DNA of 64,000 nucleotides from Bin5 sp965221145 (lineage in GTDB: Bacteria; Chloroflexota; Anaerolineae; Caldilineales; Caldilineaceae). Each line of letters starts with the position of its first letter. Position 1 is the stretch's first letter. This document shows positions 36,630-46,199 of the stretch, piece by piece. The translations under genes were made by a program, and so were the position numbers. Location of the stretch: positions 5,701,018 to 5,765,017 of the forward strand of contig OZ244877.1 in the NCBI GenBank assembly GCA_965221145.1, written 5' to 3'. The notes beneath the pieces were generated by a model, which was given only the letters and a program-made list of their open reading frames with translations, did not search any database and was not told where the DNA came from.

Positions 36630-38450
36630 ATGTCAACCAGAATGGGAATGAATCGGCGAGATTTTCTGCGCGTCACGTCGGCAAGCGCAGCCGGGCTGGT
36701 CGCCGCAGCCTGTATGCCGGCGGGCGTCCAGCCGAGCGTTTCGGCGCCGGCGGCCAGCCAGGGTCCGGTCGAGGTCTCTTTCCTCTACTCGATGTGGTGG
36801 GACGCTGACCACAACTCCGAGACGCCCTGGATCAAAGCGTGGACCGAAGGCACCGGCGTCAAGGTGAATCCGTCCGTCTCGCTCAAGCCGGAATACAACA
36901 CCAAGCTGGCGACCCTGGTCTTGTCGGGCGACATGCCTGACATGGCGGAGACGCTGGACAAGATGCTCGTCGATCAGTACGGGCCGGAAGGCGTCTTCGC
37001 CGGCTTTGAGGTCGACTACATCGAGGAGATGATGCCCAGCGCCGCCGCGCTGATGGCTCAGTACCCGGGCATGAAGAAGGCGATGATCAGCGATGAGGAC
37101 GGCAAGGTCTACCTGTTCCCCTACATCAGCCCGTCCGCCAGGTTGGCGCCTTGGATGTACTTCACACTGGACGAGGACTATGCGCAGGCGATCGGCGTGA
37201 ACCCGGCAACTGACATCACCACGCTTGACGACTATACTGAGATGTTCCGCTCGGTCAAGGCGTTGGGCGCGGAAGGCCCCGAAGGCGCCGGCGGCTTTGT
37301 CTACTGCCCGCAGTGGGCGTTCAGCGACGAGCCTGTTCTGGGCAGCCCGACCGACAGCACGCTGGCGGTTTGGAGCATGATCTTCCGCACCAGTCATCGC
37401 CCCTTCTTCAACTACGACGAAGACAAATACGTCTTCGGCCCTGGCATGCCGGAGTACCAGAAGATGGTCGAATACCTGGCCATGCTGTCAGCCGAAGATA
37501 TGTTCTTCCCCGAGTGGGTTCTGATGGGCAAGGACAAGAAGAAGTACGTTGAACTGGCGCACAGCCGCCCGCGCAAGATCGGCATCTCCACGATTACGCC
37601 GAGCGAGACGATGGCGCATGGCGCGAGAGGGCTGTTCCATCCGGTGCCGCCGCCCAAGCACGCCGACGGTTCGCAGGGGTATTATGTTTTGGGCAATCCG
37701 GTCCAGGCCGTGTGGAAGTCGTGGATCGTCAACGCCGAGGCCAAGAACCAGGACAGAATCCTGGCGCTCATCGACCGCGGCTACAGCCCCGACGGCGCCT
37801 TCAAGTCCTCCTTCGGCCAGGAGAACATCAACTGGTTCCGCGGCAACCCGCCGTTGGACAAGATCACGCGCTGGAGCGAGTCCGACTTCCCCGGCTGGGG
37901 CGACGGCTGGTGGGGCCACATGGGCGTCTGGCACGACGGCTATGACCTGGAGAAGTACAACCGCCCCAACAGCGGCATCGGCGCCTACCTGGAGATCATG
38001 AAGCACGAGATCATGGGCGTCTACATGCATGGCCGCCAGCCTCTGACGGGCGCAGGCTTCCACGATGCCGACGGCAACCTGCTCCCCATGGGAGAATGGT
38101 CCCAGATACCGGAGGACTGGTCTGAGTTCCGCAAGCCGATTGTCCACTCCGGCGAGGGCAACCTGGAACTGAACTGGACCCATTACGACACCTACAACGT
38201 CTGCTCGCAGGCCGAAGGCGGAATCATGCCCGCGCCGCCGATCCTCGGCTTCACCCGCCCCGAGGTGCAGGAGTTGCAGCAGAAGCTCCTGCCGCTCGAA
38301 ACCTATATTGACGAGCAGACGATCGGTTTCATCACCGGCAGACGCTCCTTCAGCGAATGGGACGACTTCCAGGCCGGGATGGAGAAATTCGACATCGGCA
38401 GAATCATCGAACTGTTCAACATCTCACTGGAGCGGTATAAGGCGAAGTAG
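36630..38450 (+). CDS. ABC importer solute-binding lipoprotein, LplA/YtcQ-like
   Basis: 606 residues from ATG 36630 (CAGGAG upstream). Tat motif NRRDFLRVTSASAAG and lipobox AAAC. Long family-1 binding protein: VSFLYSMWWDADHN, SLKPEYNTKLATLVLSGDMPDMAETL. Length matches the Lpl-type proteins that work with LplB/LplC permeases, which are encoded next. Likely binds oligosaccharides, for example plant-wall or algal fragments; specificity unknown. Confidence 0.88.
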   Translation: MSTRMGMNRRDFLRVTSASAAGLVAAACMPAGVQPSVSAPAASQGPVEVSFLYSMWWDADHNSETPWIKAWTEGTGVKVNPSVSLKPEYNTKLATLVLSGDMPDMAETLDKMLVDQYGPEGVFAGFEVDYIEEMMPSAAALMAQYPGMKKAMISDEDGKVYLFPYISPSARLAPWMYFTLDEDYAQAIGVNPATDITTLDDYTEMFRSVKALGAEGPEGAGGFVYCPQWAFSDEPVLGSPTDSTLAVWSMIFRTSHRPFFNYDEDKYVFGPGMPEYQKMVEYLAMLSAEDMFFPEWVLMGKDKKKYVELAHSRPRKIGISTITPSETMAHGARGLFHPVPPPKHADGSQGYYVLGNPVQAVWKSWIVNAEAKNQDRILALIDRGYSPDGAFKSSFGQENINWFRGNPPLDKITRWSESDFPGWGDGWWGHMGVWHDGYDLEKYNRPNSGIGAYLEIMKHEIMGVYMHGRQPLTGAGFHDADGNLLPMGEWSQIPEDWSEFRKPIVHSGEGNLELNWTHYDTYNVCSQAEGGIMPAPPILGFTRPEVQELQQKLLPLETYIDEQTIGFITGRRSFSEWDDFQAGMEKFDIGRIIELFNISLERYKAK

Positions 38451-38460
38451 CAGTTGAGAA

Positions 38461-38511
38461 GTGAGTGTAGAGGAGTGAGAGGCAACGTTCCCCTCGCTCC
38501 TCTCTCCTCAC
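38461..38511. repeat. Purine/pyrimidine hairpin (GA-CT type) 2
   Basis: Arms at 38461-38485 and 38488-38511 match at about 20 of 24 positions; loop of about 2 nt. Lies directly after the binding-protein stop, before the permease gene. May stabilise upstream mRNA. Confidence 0.6.
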
Positions 38512-38634
38512 TGTCCGGCGTTGCCAGGGCGCCGGGGCCTGTGGACACCGCCCGCTTTTTCCGCCATTGCCGCAGCAGACCTTCCCTTCACACACCACGT
38601 GGGAGCGCAGCAGTTCCATCTGCGCCCAACTCAA

Positions 38635-39588
38635 ATGACGCAACGAGCCGCCCTGCCCAAACGGACGGGCCTGTCCAAACTTCTGTTCGACATCTGGCGT
38701 GACTACGACCTGTACCTGATGCTCCTGCCCGGCCTGGCCGGATTCATCCTCTTCGGGTACGGCCCGATGTACGGTCTCATCATGGCCTTCAAGGATTTCA
38801 ATCTCGTCAGGGGTCTGGCGGAAAGCTCCTGGGTCGGGTTCAGATGGTTCATTGACTTCTACAACGACCCCTACTTCTTCCGTCTGATCCGCAACACGCT
38901 GCTTCTGGGAACCTTCAACCTGATGTGGGGATTCCCGATGCCGATCATCCTCGCCCTGTTGCTCAACGAGATCAGGATCATCTGGTTCAAGCGGCTGGTG
39001 CAGAGCGTCAGCTTCTTTCCCTATTTCATTGCCGTCATCACCGTTGTCAGCATCATGTGGATGCTGTTCCGCTCGGACGGCATCGTCAATCGCATCCTCG
39101 GGCTATTCGTCGATCAGCACGTCGGCTTCCTCACCGACCCGGCCTGGTTCAGAACGATGTATATCGGCTCCGACATCTGGCAATACACCGGCTACTTTGC
39201 CACCATCTACCTGGCCGCGCTGACAGCCATCGACCCCGTCCTCTACGAAGCGGCGATTATGGACGGCGCCAACCGCTGGCAGCGGATCTGGCATATCACA
39301 CTGCCGGGCATCCTGCCGACGATCACGATTCTGTTCATCCTCTCGGTGGGCATGATCGTCTCGGTCGGCTTCGAGAGGGTCTTCCTGCTCTACAGCCCGG
39401 CCACCTATGAAACGGCTGATGTGTTGCCTACCTATGTCTACCGGCGGGGCATCATGGGATACAACTTCAGCTATGCCACCGCGGTCGGTCTGATCGACTC
39501 AATCGCCGCCACCATCATGGTGTTGTCGGCCAACACCATCCTGCGCAGGTTGGGCAGGAGAGGCGCATCGACCGCCACGATCTGGTAG
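38635..39588 (+). CDS. ABC sugar importer permease, LplB type
   Basis: 317 residues from ATG 38635; the frame is open further upstream, but that sequence is the hairpin spacer. Signatures: DYDLYLMLLPGLAGFILFGYGPMYG (helix 1), MAFKDFN, SVSFFPYFIAV, EAA loop YEAAIMDGANRWQRIWHITLPG, and TYVYRRGIMGYNFSYATAVG. Canonical for LplB/YtcP-partner permeases. Confidence 0.9.
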   Translation: MTQRAALPKRTGLSKLLFDIWRDYDLYLMLLPGLAGFILFGYGPMYGLIMAFKDFNLVRGLAESSWVGFRWFIDFYNDPYFFRLIRNTLLLGTFNLMWGFPMPIILALLLNEIRIIWFKRLVQSVSFFPYFIAVITVVSIMWMLFRSDGIVNRILGLFVDQHVGFLTDPAWFRTMYIGSDIWQYTGYFATIYLAALTAIDPVLYEAAIMDGANRWQRIWHITLPGILPTITILFILSVGMIVSVGFERVFLLYSPATYETADVLPTYVYRRGIMGYNFSYATAVGLIDSIAATIMVLSANTILRRLGRRGASTATIW

Positions 39589-39598
39589 AACACAGCCC

Positions 39599-39623
39599 CT
39601 GGGAGCGCAGGCGTCTCGCCTGC
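39599..39623. repeat. TGGGAGCGCAGGCGTCTCGCC-type short repeat
   Basis: Contains GCAGGCG-TCT-CGCCTGC, an exact short hairpin. Related copies: 34321-34344 and within R2 copies near 56247-56262 and 61872-61890. Confidence 0.5.
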
Positions 39624-39696
39624 AAACAATCGTTAGCGGAGAGTTCGACGATTTGTAAGGCGGGCGGGCAGATCGTCGAATAGGAGACACAACGCC

Positions 39697-40578
39697 ATGA
39701 AATACAAGATGGGATGCGGCGGGATCGCTTTCAGCGTTCTTGTCTATGCAGCCCTGACGGCAGCCCTGGTCGCATGGCTCTACCCGCTGATCTTTATCCT
39801 TTCCAGTTCTATGAGCGAATGGATAGCGCTTGAGCAGGGGCAAATCCGCCTCCTCCCGGTCGGGCTGGAGTTCAGTTCCTACCAGTTCATCATCGCCCAA
39901 AAGCCGATGGTCAGGGCGTTCTTCAACAGCGTCCTCTATTCGGCCAGCCGCGCCGTCCTGACCCTGGCGTTTCTCACGCCTCTCGCGTACGCGCTCTCGG
40001 AGCGAAAGCTTCGCGGACGGAATTTTCTGACCATACTCCTGCTGATTACGATGCTTTTCGGCGCCGGCATGATTCCCATGTATATGATCGTGCGCTGGGT
40101 CGGCCTGCTAAACACCAGATGGGCGATCATCATCCCTCAACTTTTCAGTTTCTGGTATGTCATTCTGCTGCGCACCAGTTTTGCCTCGACTCCCGACGAG
40201 TTGAAGGAGTCAGCCTACATCGATGGCGCCAGCAACTGGACCGTCTTCACCCGAATCGTGCTGCCCCTGTCCAAGCCGATCCTGGCAACCATCGGACTGT
40301 TCGCCGGCGTGCGCGCCTGGAACGACTTCTTCAGCCCGCTCCTCTACCTGCAAGACAAGGTGTTCTGGCCGCTAACCATCGTCCTGCGCAACGTCGTCAT
40401 GTTGGCCACCTTCCCACAAGGCGAGGCCGGCGATGCCTCCATGTACGAGTCCGCCGGATTCTGGATCCAGGCGCAGATGGCCGTCATCGTCATTAACATT
40501 CTTCCTATCCTCATTGTGTATCCGTTCCTCCAGCGTTACTTCACCAAGGGCATTATGCTTGGCGCGGTCAAGGGATAG
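39697..40578 (+). CDS. ABC sugar importer permease, LplC type
   Basis: 293 residues from ATG 39697 (AGGAGACAC upstream). SSSMSEWIALEQGQIRLLPVGLEFSSYQFI, the loop LKESAYIDGASNWTVFTRIVLPLSKPI, and the ending RYFTKGIMLGAVKG are typical of LplC/YtcP. Partner of the LplB-type protein; 108-bp gap holds a short repeat. Confidence 0.9.
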   Translation: MKYKMGCGGIAFSVLVYAALTAALVAWLYPLIFILSSSMSEWIALEQGQIRLLPVGLEFSSYQFIIAQKPMVRAFFNSVLYSASRAVLTLAFLTPLAYALSERKLRGRNFLTILLLITMLFGAGMIPMYMIVRWVGLLNTRWAIIIPQLFSFWYVILLRTSFASTPDELKESAYIDGASNWTVFTRIVLPLSKPILATIGLFAGVRAWNDFFSPLLYLQDKVFWPLTIVLRNVVMLATFPQGEAGDASMYESAGFWIQAQMAVIVINILPILIVYPFLQRYFTKGIMLGAVKG

Positions 40579-40785
40579 TTTCGGCACGCGCGCGCGTTTC
40601 GCCCTCCTTCGCCCTTTTCCCGCTCTATTCACCGAGGCGCGCAGCCGCCCCCTTGTGCTGTCACCTGCAACAAATACGCTAGTCACAGTTCAAACTTTGC
40701 GCGCGGAGCGTCACAGCGTTTATCATTCGCCACGGGATACCCTCATCAGCCCGCCACAGCCGCGCCCGTCGAGGAATATAACGCC

Positions 40786-41790
40786 ATGAGATCCGTCATC
40801 TGTGTCCACGAGCGCTTTGACGCGCAGTGGCCTTTCGCCGCCGATTACTGGCACGACCGCTGGCGTGAAAGCGGCGCCTGCGAACTGTACCGCAGCCAGG
40901 ACCCCGCCGCCCGCGCGCCGCAATTGGCGCCAGACTCCGCCTCCGTGCAACGCCTTGTCCTGCTCGGCTTCCACGCCGACAACGAGGACCTAGCGCCCTT
41001 CACCGCGCTCGAAGAATGCTACCACAACCCGCACCGGAATCTTTCGACCGCCGGAATCGAGCAGGCCGCCGCCCGCGGCGTCAGCTTCATTCCCCACCGG
41101 GAAGACATCTACTGGGGCCAGTCTGTGGCCGAGTTCGCCCTGGGGCTTACAATCTGCGCCCTGCGCCGCATACCCCAGACCTACGCCGCCATGATACAGA
41201 GCCATGAACCCTGGGACTACATGCCGGCAGTGGGCCAACCGGGGCAGCGCGGCGCCCAGTTTGGCGACGACACCCGCTTCACCAACGGCACGCTGGCCGG
41301 AAAACGCGTGCGCGTGGTCGGCGCAGGCAACATAGGAGGCCGTTACGCATCCTGGTGCGCGGCGATGGGCGCGGAGGTCGCCATCTGGGATCCATTTGCG
41401 CCGGACGCCTCCTTTGCTCTCGCCCGCGCCAGACGCTGCTTCCATCTTTCCGAGTTGGTCAAGGATTCGGATATTTTCGCCCCGATGGTGCCGCTCACAG
41501 ACAGTACGCGCGGCCTGATCACCAAGGAGACGATCGACGCCCTGCCGCACGGCAGTCTCGTCGTCCAGATAACACGCGCCAAGGTCTGCGACACCGACGC
41601 CCTATACCGCCGCGTTCTCAACGATGAACTGGCGCTCGCCGCCGACGTGTTCGACATCGAGCCGGTCGCGCTGAACTCCCCCTTGCTCGGTCGTAACAAC
41701 GTCGTCCACACGCCGCACAACGCAGGCCGCACGATCGACGCCAACCATGCCTGGGTGGAAGATCAGATCGCCCGTTTCAGGCCCCGCTGA
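40786..41790 (+). CDS. D-isomer-specific 2-hydroxyacid dehydrogenase
   Basis: 334 residues from ATG 40786. NAD motif VRVVGAGNIGGRYASWCAAMG with Asp near the next strand end (IWDPFAP); catalytic Arg in VVQITRAKVCDTDAL, Glu in DVFDIEPVA, His in HTPHNAGRT, the full Arg-Glu-His set. Would oxidise or reduce a 2-hydroxy acid from sugar breakdown, for example a hydroxy-pyruvate or glyoxylate-type compound; not specified by sequence. It follows the Lpl-type importer. Confidence 0.85.
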   Translation: MRSVICVHERFDAQWPFAADYWHDRWRESGACELYRSQDPAARAPQLAPDSASVQRLVLLGFHADNEDLAPFTALEECYHNPHRNLSTAGIEQAAARGVSFIPHREDIYWGQSVAEFALGLTICALRRIPQTYAAMIQSHEPWDYMPAVGQPGQRGAQFGDDTRFTNGTLAGKRVRVVGAGNIGGRYASWCAAMGAEVAIWDPFAPDASFALARARRCFHLSELVKDSDIFAPMVPLTDSTRGLITKETIDALPHGSLVVQITRAKVCDTDALYRRVLNDELALAADVFDIEPVALNSPLLGRNNVVHTPHNAGRTIDANHAWVEDQIARFRPR

Positions 41791-41841
41791 CAGCGGCCTT
41801 TCGCCCGTGCTGACCGCCGGTCATTGTAGAGTGGAGTTACC

Positions 41842-42711
41842 ATGACAAACAACGGTTCACCTGAAACGCGCATGGCGCAACTCATGCAGGACGGCTTCTG
41901 CGTCATCGAGAAGATGGCCGACGACTGGCTCCTGGACAGGACGCGCGCCTGCGTTAACAAAGCTCTATCTGAGGTTGACCCCGAACGGCTGGCGAAAACC
42001 AAAGCGCCCGGCAGCCTCATCGACTCCGACCATTACCCCGAGCTGGCCGACCTGATCGGCAATCCCCGTGCGCTTGAGGAACTCGACCGCATGGGCCTGA
42101 AGGATGTGAAATTCTGGAAGGCCGTGATCATCAGCAAGCCGCCGGGCGGGCCGCGGCTCTACTGGCATCAGGACTGCCTTATGTGGCAGGATCCGCGCGC
42201 CTACTCTGACAGGCCGCCGATGATCTTCCTCATGTATTATCTGGAGGACATGACGTTGGAGAATGGCTGCCTGCGCCTGCTGCCCGGAACGCACCGCCAT
42301 CGCCACGTCCTGCACGGCATGGGCGAGGCGCACACGAGGGAGATCAACCGCATCGACAACCCGGACGACCCGCGCTTCCGCGACTACCCCGGCGAGGCCG
42401 ACGTGCCGATCAAGGCCGGTGATCTGGTCGTCGGCGACGCGCGCATGTTCCACTCCGCGCACACCAACCGCTCGGCGCAAAAGCGAACGGTGATCACAAT
42501 CTGGTTCCACCCCTTCTTCTCCGATTTGCAGGAGCCGACACAGAGTTGGATCCACGACTTCATGCACCGACAACACGCCAACTGGCCGCAGGAGGCGCTT
42601 GAGAAGATCAAGCCGCTCATTCCCGATTACCGCGGCACAGCGGAACCCATGGCGCAGAATCGTGTGCCCGACGAACGCTTGCGATGGCCTGAGATGGTGG
42701 CCGGCGGTTAG
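41842..42711 (+). CDS. PhyH-family Fe(II)/2-oxoglutarate oxygenase 2
   Basis: 289 residues from ATG 41842, typical PhyH size. MQDGFCVIEKMADDWLLDR opening; iron ligands in LYWHQDCLMW (HxD) and FHSAHTNRS (distal His) followed by Arg KRTVITIWF; LRLLPGTHRH is also characteristic. More standard than the longer PhyH at 13489. Next genes are a uronate-dehydrogenase-like protein and an NHL protein. Confidence 0.87.
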   Translation: MTNNGSPETRMAQLMQDGFCVIEKMADDWLLDRTRACVNKALSEVDPERLAKTKAPGSLIDSDHYPELADLIGNPRALEELDRMGLKDVKFWKAVIISKPPGGPRLYWHQDCLMWQDPRAYSDRPPMIFLMYYLEDMTLENGCLRLLPGTHRHRHVLHGMGEAHTREINRIDNPDDPRFRDYPGEADVPIKAGDLVVGDARMFHSAHTNRSAQKRTVITIWFHPFFSDLQEPTQSWIHDFMHRQHANWPQEALEKIKPLIPDYRGTAEPMAQNRVPDERLRWPEMVAGG

Positions 42712-42765
42712 ACGCCGATCGCTCTCGCCAGGGGTGATAGGCTGCCGGCTACCGGCTTTCCCTGT

Positions 42766-42794
42766 TTGACATCGACACATTTGTAATATAACAT
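42766..42794 (+). promoter_or_regulatory. Putative promoter before the uronate dehydrogenase-like gene
   Basis: TTGACA (42766-42771) with TAACAT at 17 bp (42789-42794) or TATAAC at 15 bp, in a locally AT-rich stretch 30 bp before the CAGGAG and ATG 42824. Suggests an internal start in module 4. Confidence 0.5.
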
Positions 42795-42823
42795 TTCCCG
42801 AAAGCCCCAATCAGGAGACAACT

Positions 42824-43615
42824 ATGAAGATTCTCATCACCGGCATCTGCGGTACGATCGGCAGCTTTCTGGTGCCTGAACTTGGCCGCGACCACGAGGT
42901 GCATGGCATCGACCTGCACGTGTCGGACTGGCCGAATTCAACCCGGGCCGATCTCTGCGATCCGGCCGCGCTGCCGCCTATCTTCGAAGGCGTGGACGTA
43001 GTCATCCACCTGGCAGCCGACCCCCGCCACGAGGTTGAAATCGGCTGGGATGTGTTGACCAATCCCAACCTGATCGCAACGGCCCGCATGTTCGACGCCG
43101 CCCACGACGCCGGTGTGCGCCGCGTGATCTTCGCCAGTTCCATGCACGCCATGGGCGGCTACGAATTCGACGAGCCGTACCTCTCCATCGTATCCGGCCG
43201 CCTGGACGGCATGGACCCGGCCTCCGTCCCGCTCGTCAAAGGCGATGATCCGGCCAGGCCGGACAGCCGCTACGGCGCAACCAAAGTCTTCGGCGAGTCC
43301 CTGGGCCGCTACTACACCGAGGGCGGCAACATCGACCGCCCCGACGAGCGCCCCATGGAGGTCATCTGCGTCCGCCTTGGCACGCTGCCTCCCTGGAACG
43401 GCCCCGGCCGCGACCACCGCTCGCTGGTGAGCTGGTTCAGCCACCGCGACGCCGTCGGCTTCTTCCGCGCCTGCGTGGAGCGCCCCAACATAAACTATGA
43501 GATCGTGTACGGCTCGTCCCACAATACGTGGAAAATATATGACACCCCCTACGCCTGGGAACTGCTGGATTTCACGCCCGTCGACAGCGCGGACGACCAC
43601 TGGCGTAAAGAGTAA
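42824..43615 (+). CDS. Uronate dehydrogenase-like NAD-dependent SDR
   Basis: 263 residues from ATG 42824. ILITGICGTIGSFLVPEL (NAD motif), VVIHLAADPRHE, ASSMHAMGGY and YGATKVFGESLGRYY (YxxxK). The short length and the order VIHLAADP...SS.HA..GY...YG.SKxFGE are those of uronate dehydrogenases that oxidise hexuronates to lactones; other sugar dehydrogenases remain possible. Fits use of uronate-containing glycans imported by the Lpl-type system. Confidence 0.75.
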   Translation: MKILITGICGTIGSFLVPELGRDHEVHGIDLHVSDWPNSTRADLCDPAALPPIFEGVDVVIHLAADPRHEVEIGWDVLTNPNLIATARMFDAAHDAGVRRVIFASSMHAMGGYEFDEPYLSIVSGRLDGMDPASVPLVKGDDPARPDSRYGATKVFGESLGRYYTEGGNIDRPDERPMEVICVRLGTLPPWNGPGRDHRSLVSWFSHRDAVGFFRACVERPNINYEIVYGSSHNTWKIYDTPYAWELLDFTPVDSADDHWRKE

Positions 43616-43666
43616 CCTTCACCCCTGCGCGCCCCGGTTGCGCGCCACATCGGGAGGAAAACTGAT

Positions 43667-44563
43667 ATGACAGTTGGATATGGCGATTTTCGCTACGAAC
43701 TGGACGATTCCTGGCCGAAAGTGCCCGAAGGCTGGGTACTCGGCTCCGTGCCCGATGTGGCGATCGATTCGCGCGATCGGGTTTTTGTTTTCTGCCGCCA
43801 CAAACACCCGGTCGTTGCCTTTGAGGCGGAGACCGGCAACTTCATAACCTCCTGGGGCGAGGGAGAGTTCACCGAGCCGCACGGCATCTTCATCGACGCC
43901 GATGACTATGTGTGGGTCACCGACCGCCAGGAGCACGTCGTCACCAAGCACACGCAGCACGGCGAGAAGCTGCTCGAACTGGGCCGCCGCGGCTGGGCCA
44001 TGATGACCGTCACGCCCTACGGCACGACCCTGGATCCGCCCTTCAACATGCCGGCCGGCGTGGCCATCGCCGAGGACGGCGCTATCTTCACCGCCGACGG
44101 TTATGGCAACCGCCAGGTACACCGCTTCTCCGCGGAGGGCGAACTGGAGCTTTCCTGGGGAACGTCCGGCATGGAGCCGGGACAGTTCGCGCTCGTGCAT
44201 AACATCGGCATCGACACGCAGGGCCGCGTCCTGATCTGCGATCGCGAGTCGAGCCGCATTCAGATTTTCGACCGCGACGGGCAGTTCATCACCATGTGGG
44301 AAGACGTGAACGGCCCCGGCGATGTCTATTGCAGCCCCGATCAACTGGTCTATGTCGCCGAGCAGGGCGGCTCGTTGGGCAAAGGCCCGGCGCCGATCGG
44401 TGTCTCGATCTTCACTGAGGGGGGCGAGCTGGTAGGCCGTTTCCGCGGCCCCGAAACCGGCCTACGCATGCCGCACGGCATCTGGTGCGATTCGCACGGC
44501 AACATATTTGTCGCCGAACTGGGCACGCCGGGCAATCGCGCGCGTAAGTTCGTCAAAATCTAG
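43667..44563 (+). CDS. NHL-repeat propeller protein (peptidyl-amidoglycolate-lyase-like)
   Basis: 298 residues from ATG 43667 (GGGAGGA upstream). Repeats of about 45 residues with the NHL pattern: VPDVAIDSRDRVFVFCR, EPHGIFIDADDYVWVTD, PAGVAIAEDGAIFTADGYGNRQVHRF, LVHNIGIDTQGRVLICDRES, MPHGIWCDSHGNIFVAE. Resembles the lyase half of peptidylglycine amidating enzymes, but bacterial NHL proteins have many roles. No signal peptide. Last gene of module 4. Confidence 0.75.
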   Translation: MTVGYGDFRYELDDSWPKVPEGWVLGSVPDVAIDSRDRVFVFCRHKHPVVAFEAETGNFITSWGEGEFTEPHGIFIDADDYVWVTDRQEHVVTKHTQHGEKLLELGRRGWAMMTVTPYGTTLDPPFNMPAGVAIAEDGAIFTADGYGNRQVHRFSAEGELELSWGTSGMEPGQFALVHNIGIDTQGRVLICDRESSRIQIFDRDGQFITMWEDVNGPGDVYCSPDQLVYVAEQGGSLGKGPAPIGVSIFTEGGELVGRFRGPETGLRMPHGIWCDSHGNIFVAELGTPGNRARKFVKI

Positions 44564-44606
44564 CAACAGGCAGCACAGAACCGTAGAGCGCCCATAGGCT
44601 GAAGGG

Positions 44607-44653
44607 GCGTGAGGAGCGAGAATCGGAGATGACTTTATTTCTCGCTCCTCGCG
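44607..44653. terminator. Long hairpin after the NHL gene (GA-CT type 3)
   Basis: GAGGAGCGAGAA (44611-44622) is exactly inverted at 44639-44650; three more outer pairs extend it to 15 bp, with a 16-nt loop. No U-run, so terminator or mRNA-stability element are both possible. Lies between module 4 and the next binding-protein gene. Confidence 0.55.
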
Positions 44654-44747
44654 GCGCAGGCTACCAAGCATATCGTGAGTCGCCTGAGCATTATGTCCGA
44701 AACCATATCAGAGCAACACGTGTTGCACACCATCTGGGAGGACGGAA

Positions 44748-46133
44748 ATGAACAGCAAGAGATTTTCGCGGCGTAACTTCCTGAACCTGGCCACGGGGGC
44801 GGCAGCCGGAACGATATTGGCTGCTTGTGCTCCGGTCGCCGCGCCGGCGCCAGAAGAGGCTGCCGGAGAGCCTGAATCTGCGCCCGCAGCCGAGAAGGCC
44901 GAGATCTTCTTCTCGCGCCACGGCAGCGAATCCGATCTGCCGGTCATGCAGGGGCTTTTCGACCTGTTCGCCGCAAAGCGCCCCGACATCATCGTGAAGC
45001 CGTTCGTCCTGCCGTGGAATGACTTCAACACCAAGCTGCCCATTTTGATCGCTGCCGGTGACGCGCCGGACATCATCGGCAGCCACGCCGGTTTCTTTAC
45101 CGAAGGCTACTATGCCGGCGGCTACCTGCCTATCGACGACTACATCGCCACCGATCCCGACTTCGATTTCGACGACATCGTCTTCCCTGGCGATACCACC
45201 ATCGACGGCCAAGTTGTCGGGTTGCCCTACACCTCCTGCGGTCATCTGTTCCGCTACAACAAGGCGCTCTTTAGCGAGGCCGGGCTGCCCACGCCCTCAG
45301 AGCTGTATTGGGAACAGAAAGAGGAGGGTTGGAACGTAAACAGCTTCGTTGAGATGGGCCGGCAGTTGACCGAGGACATGGACGGTGATGGCGAGCCGGA
45401 CCAGTATTTCTTCGGCGGCTTCGGCGGAACGCTCAACTTGGCGATCATCCGCGCCTTCGGGGGTGATATCTTCGATCAGGCCATCACGAAGTGTACGGTC
45501 ACAGAACAGCCTGTCCAGGAAGCGATTCAGTACGTGGCTGACCTGGTGCTGGAGCACGGCGTCCAGCCGCCGCCCGAGATGCAAGCGGGTGGGTTAGGGA
45601 TCACTTTTAACACGGGAAAGATCGCTGTGGGAGGGACCACCACCTGCGACGGCGTGAAGGACCTTCTGCCTGACCGTATGTTGGAGTTCGAGTGGGACTT
45701 CATCGTTGTGCCCGCCGGGCCCGCCGGCTTCAACTGTTGGGGCGACACGGGACAGATGAACATCTCCTCAACAAGCCCCCATCCCGATGAGTGTTACGCC
45801 TGGATGCGCTACCGCAGCAGCAGAGAGATCTGGGAAGAGGCCTATGATGCGGGCACGACCATGGCCTTCATCAACTCGCCCACGCGCTACTCAATTTTCG
45901 AAACGAAATCCTTCCAGGAGCCAATGGCCGGCATCGACACGGAGATGATCAAGGACAGCTTCATCTACGCGGTGCCCCAGCCCTACGTGCCACGCAGCCC
46001 GCAGCCCTTCCGCGTCCTGTTCAGCGTCTTGAGCACAGAGATCGATAACGCTGTCCGCGGCGCCAAAACGGTCGAGGAAGCGACTGCTGACGCCTGCAAG
46101 CTGATTGAGGAGATTCTGGCAGAAGGCCACTAG
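44748..46133 (+). CDS. ABC sugar importer solute-binding Tat-lipoprotein (family 1), orphan
   Basis: 461 residues from ATG 44748 (GGGAGGACGG upstream). Tat motif FSRRNFLNLATGAAAG, lipobox LAAC, Ala/Pro/Glu linker; VLPWNDFNTKLPILIAAGDAPDIIG is the family hinge. No permeases follow: the next gene is the ferritin-like paralogue. It could use the MalF/G-type permeases at 16.9-18.8 kb, whose own module also ends in a ferritin-like gene. Confidence 0.88.
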   Translation: MNSKRFSRRNFLNLATGAAAGTILAACAPVAAPAPEEAAGEPESAPAAEKAEIFFSRHGSESDLPVMQGLFDLFAAKRPDIIVKPFVLPWNDFNTKLPILIAAGDAPDIIGSHAGFFTEGYYAGGYLPIDDYIATDPDFDFDDIVFPGDTTIDGQVVGLPYTSCGHLFRYNKALFSEAGLPTPSELYWEQKEEGWNVNSFVEMGRQLTEDMDGDGEPDQYFFGGFGGTLNLAIIRAFGGDIFDQAITKCTVTEQPVQEAIQYVADLVLEHGVQPPPEMQAGGLGITFNTGKIAVGGTTTCDGVKDLLPDRMLEFEWDFIVVPAGPAGFNCWGDTGQMNISSTSPHPDECYAWMRYRSSREIWEEAYDAGTTMAFINSPTRYSIFETKSFQEPMAGIDTEMIKDSFIYAVPQPYVPRSPQPFRVLFSVLSTEIDNAVRGAKTVEEATADACKLIEEILAEGH

Positions 46134-46199
46134 GAGCCGAGCCAAAGCCGGGAGGTGTTTTGCAGTGCATCCTGCATCAGACGAAGGAGAGACGACGCC

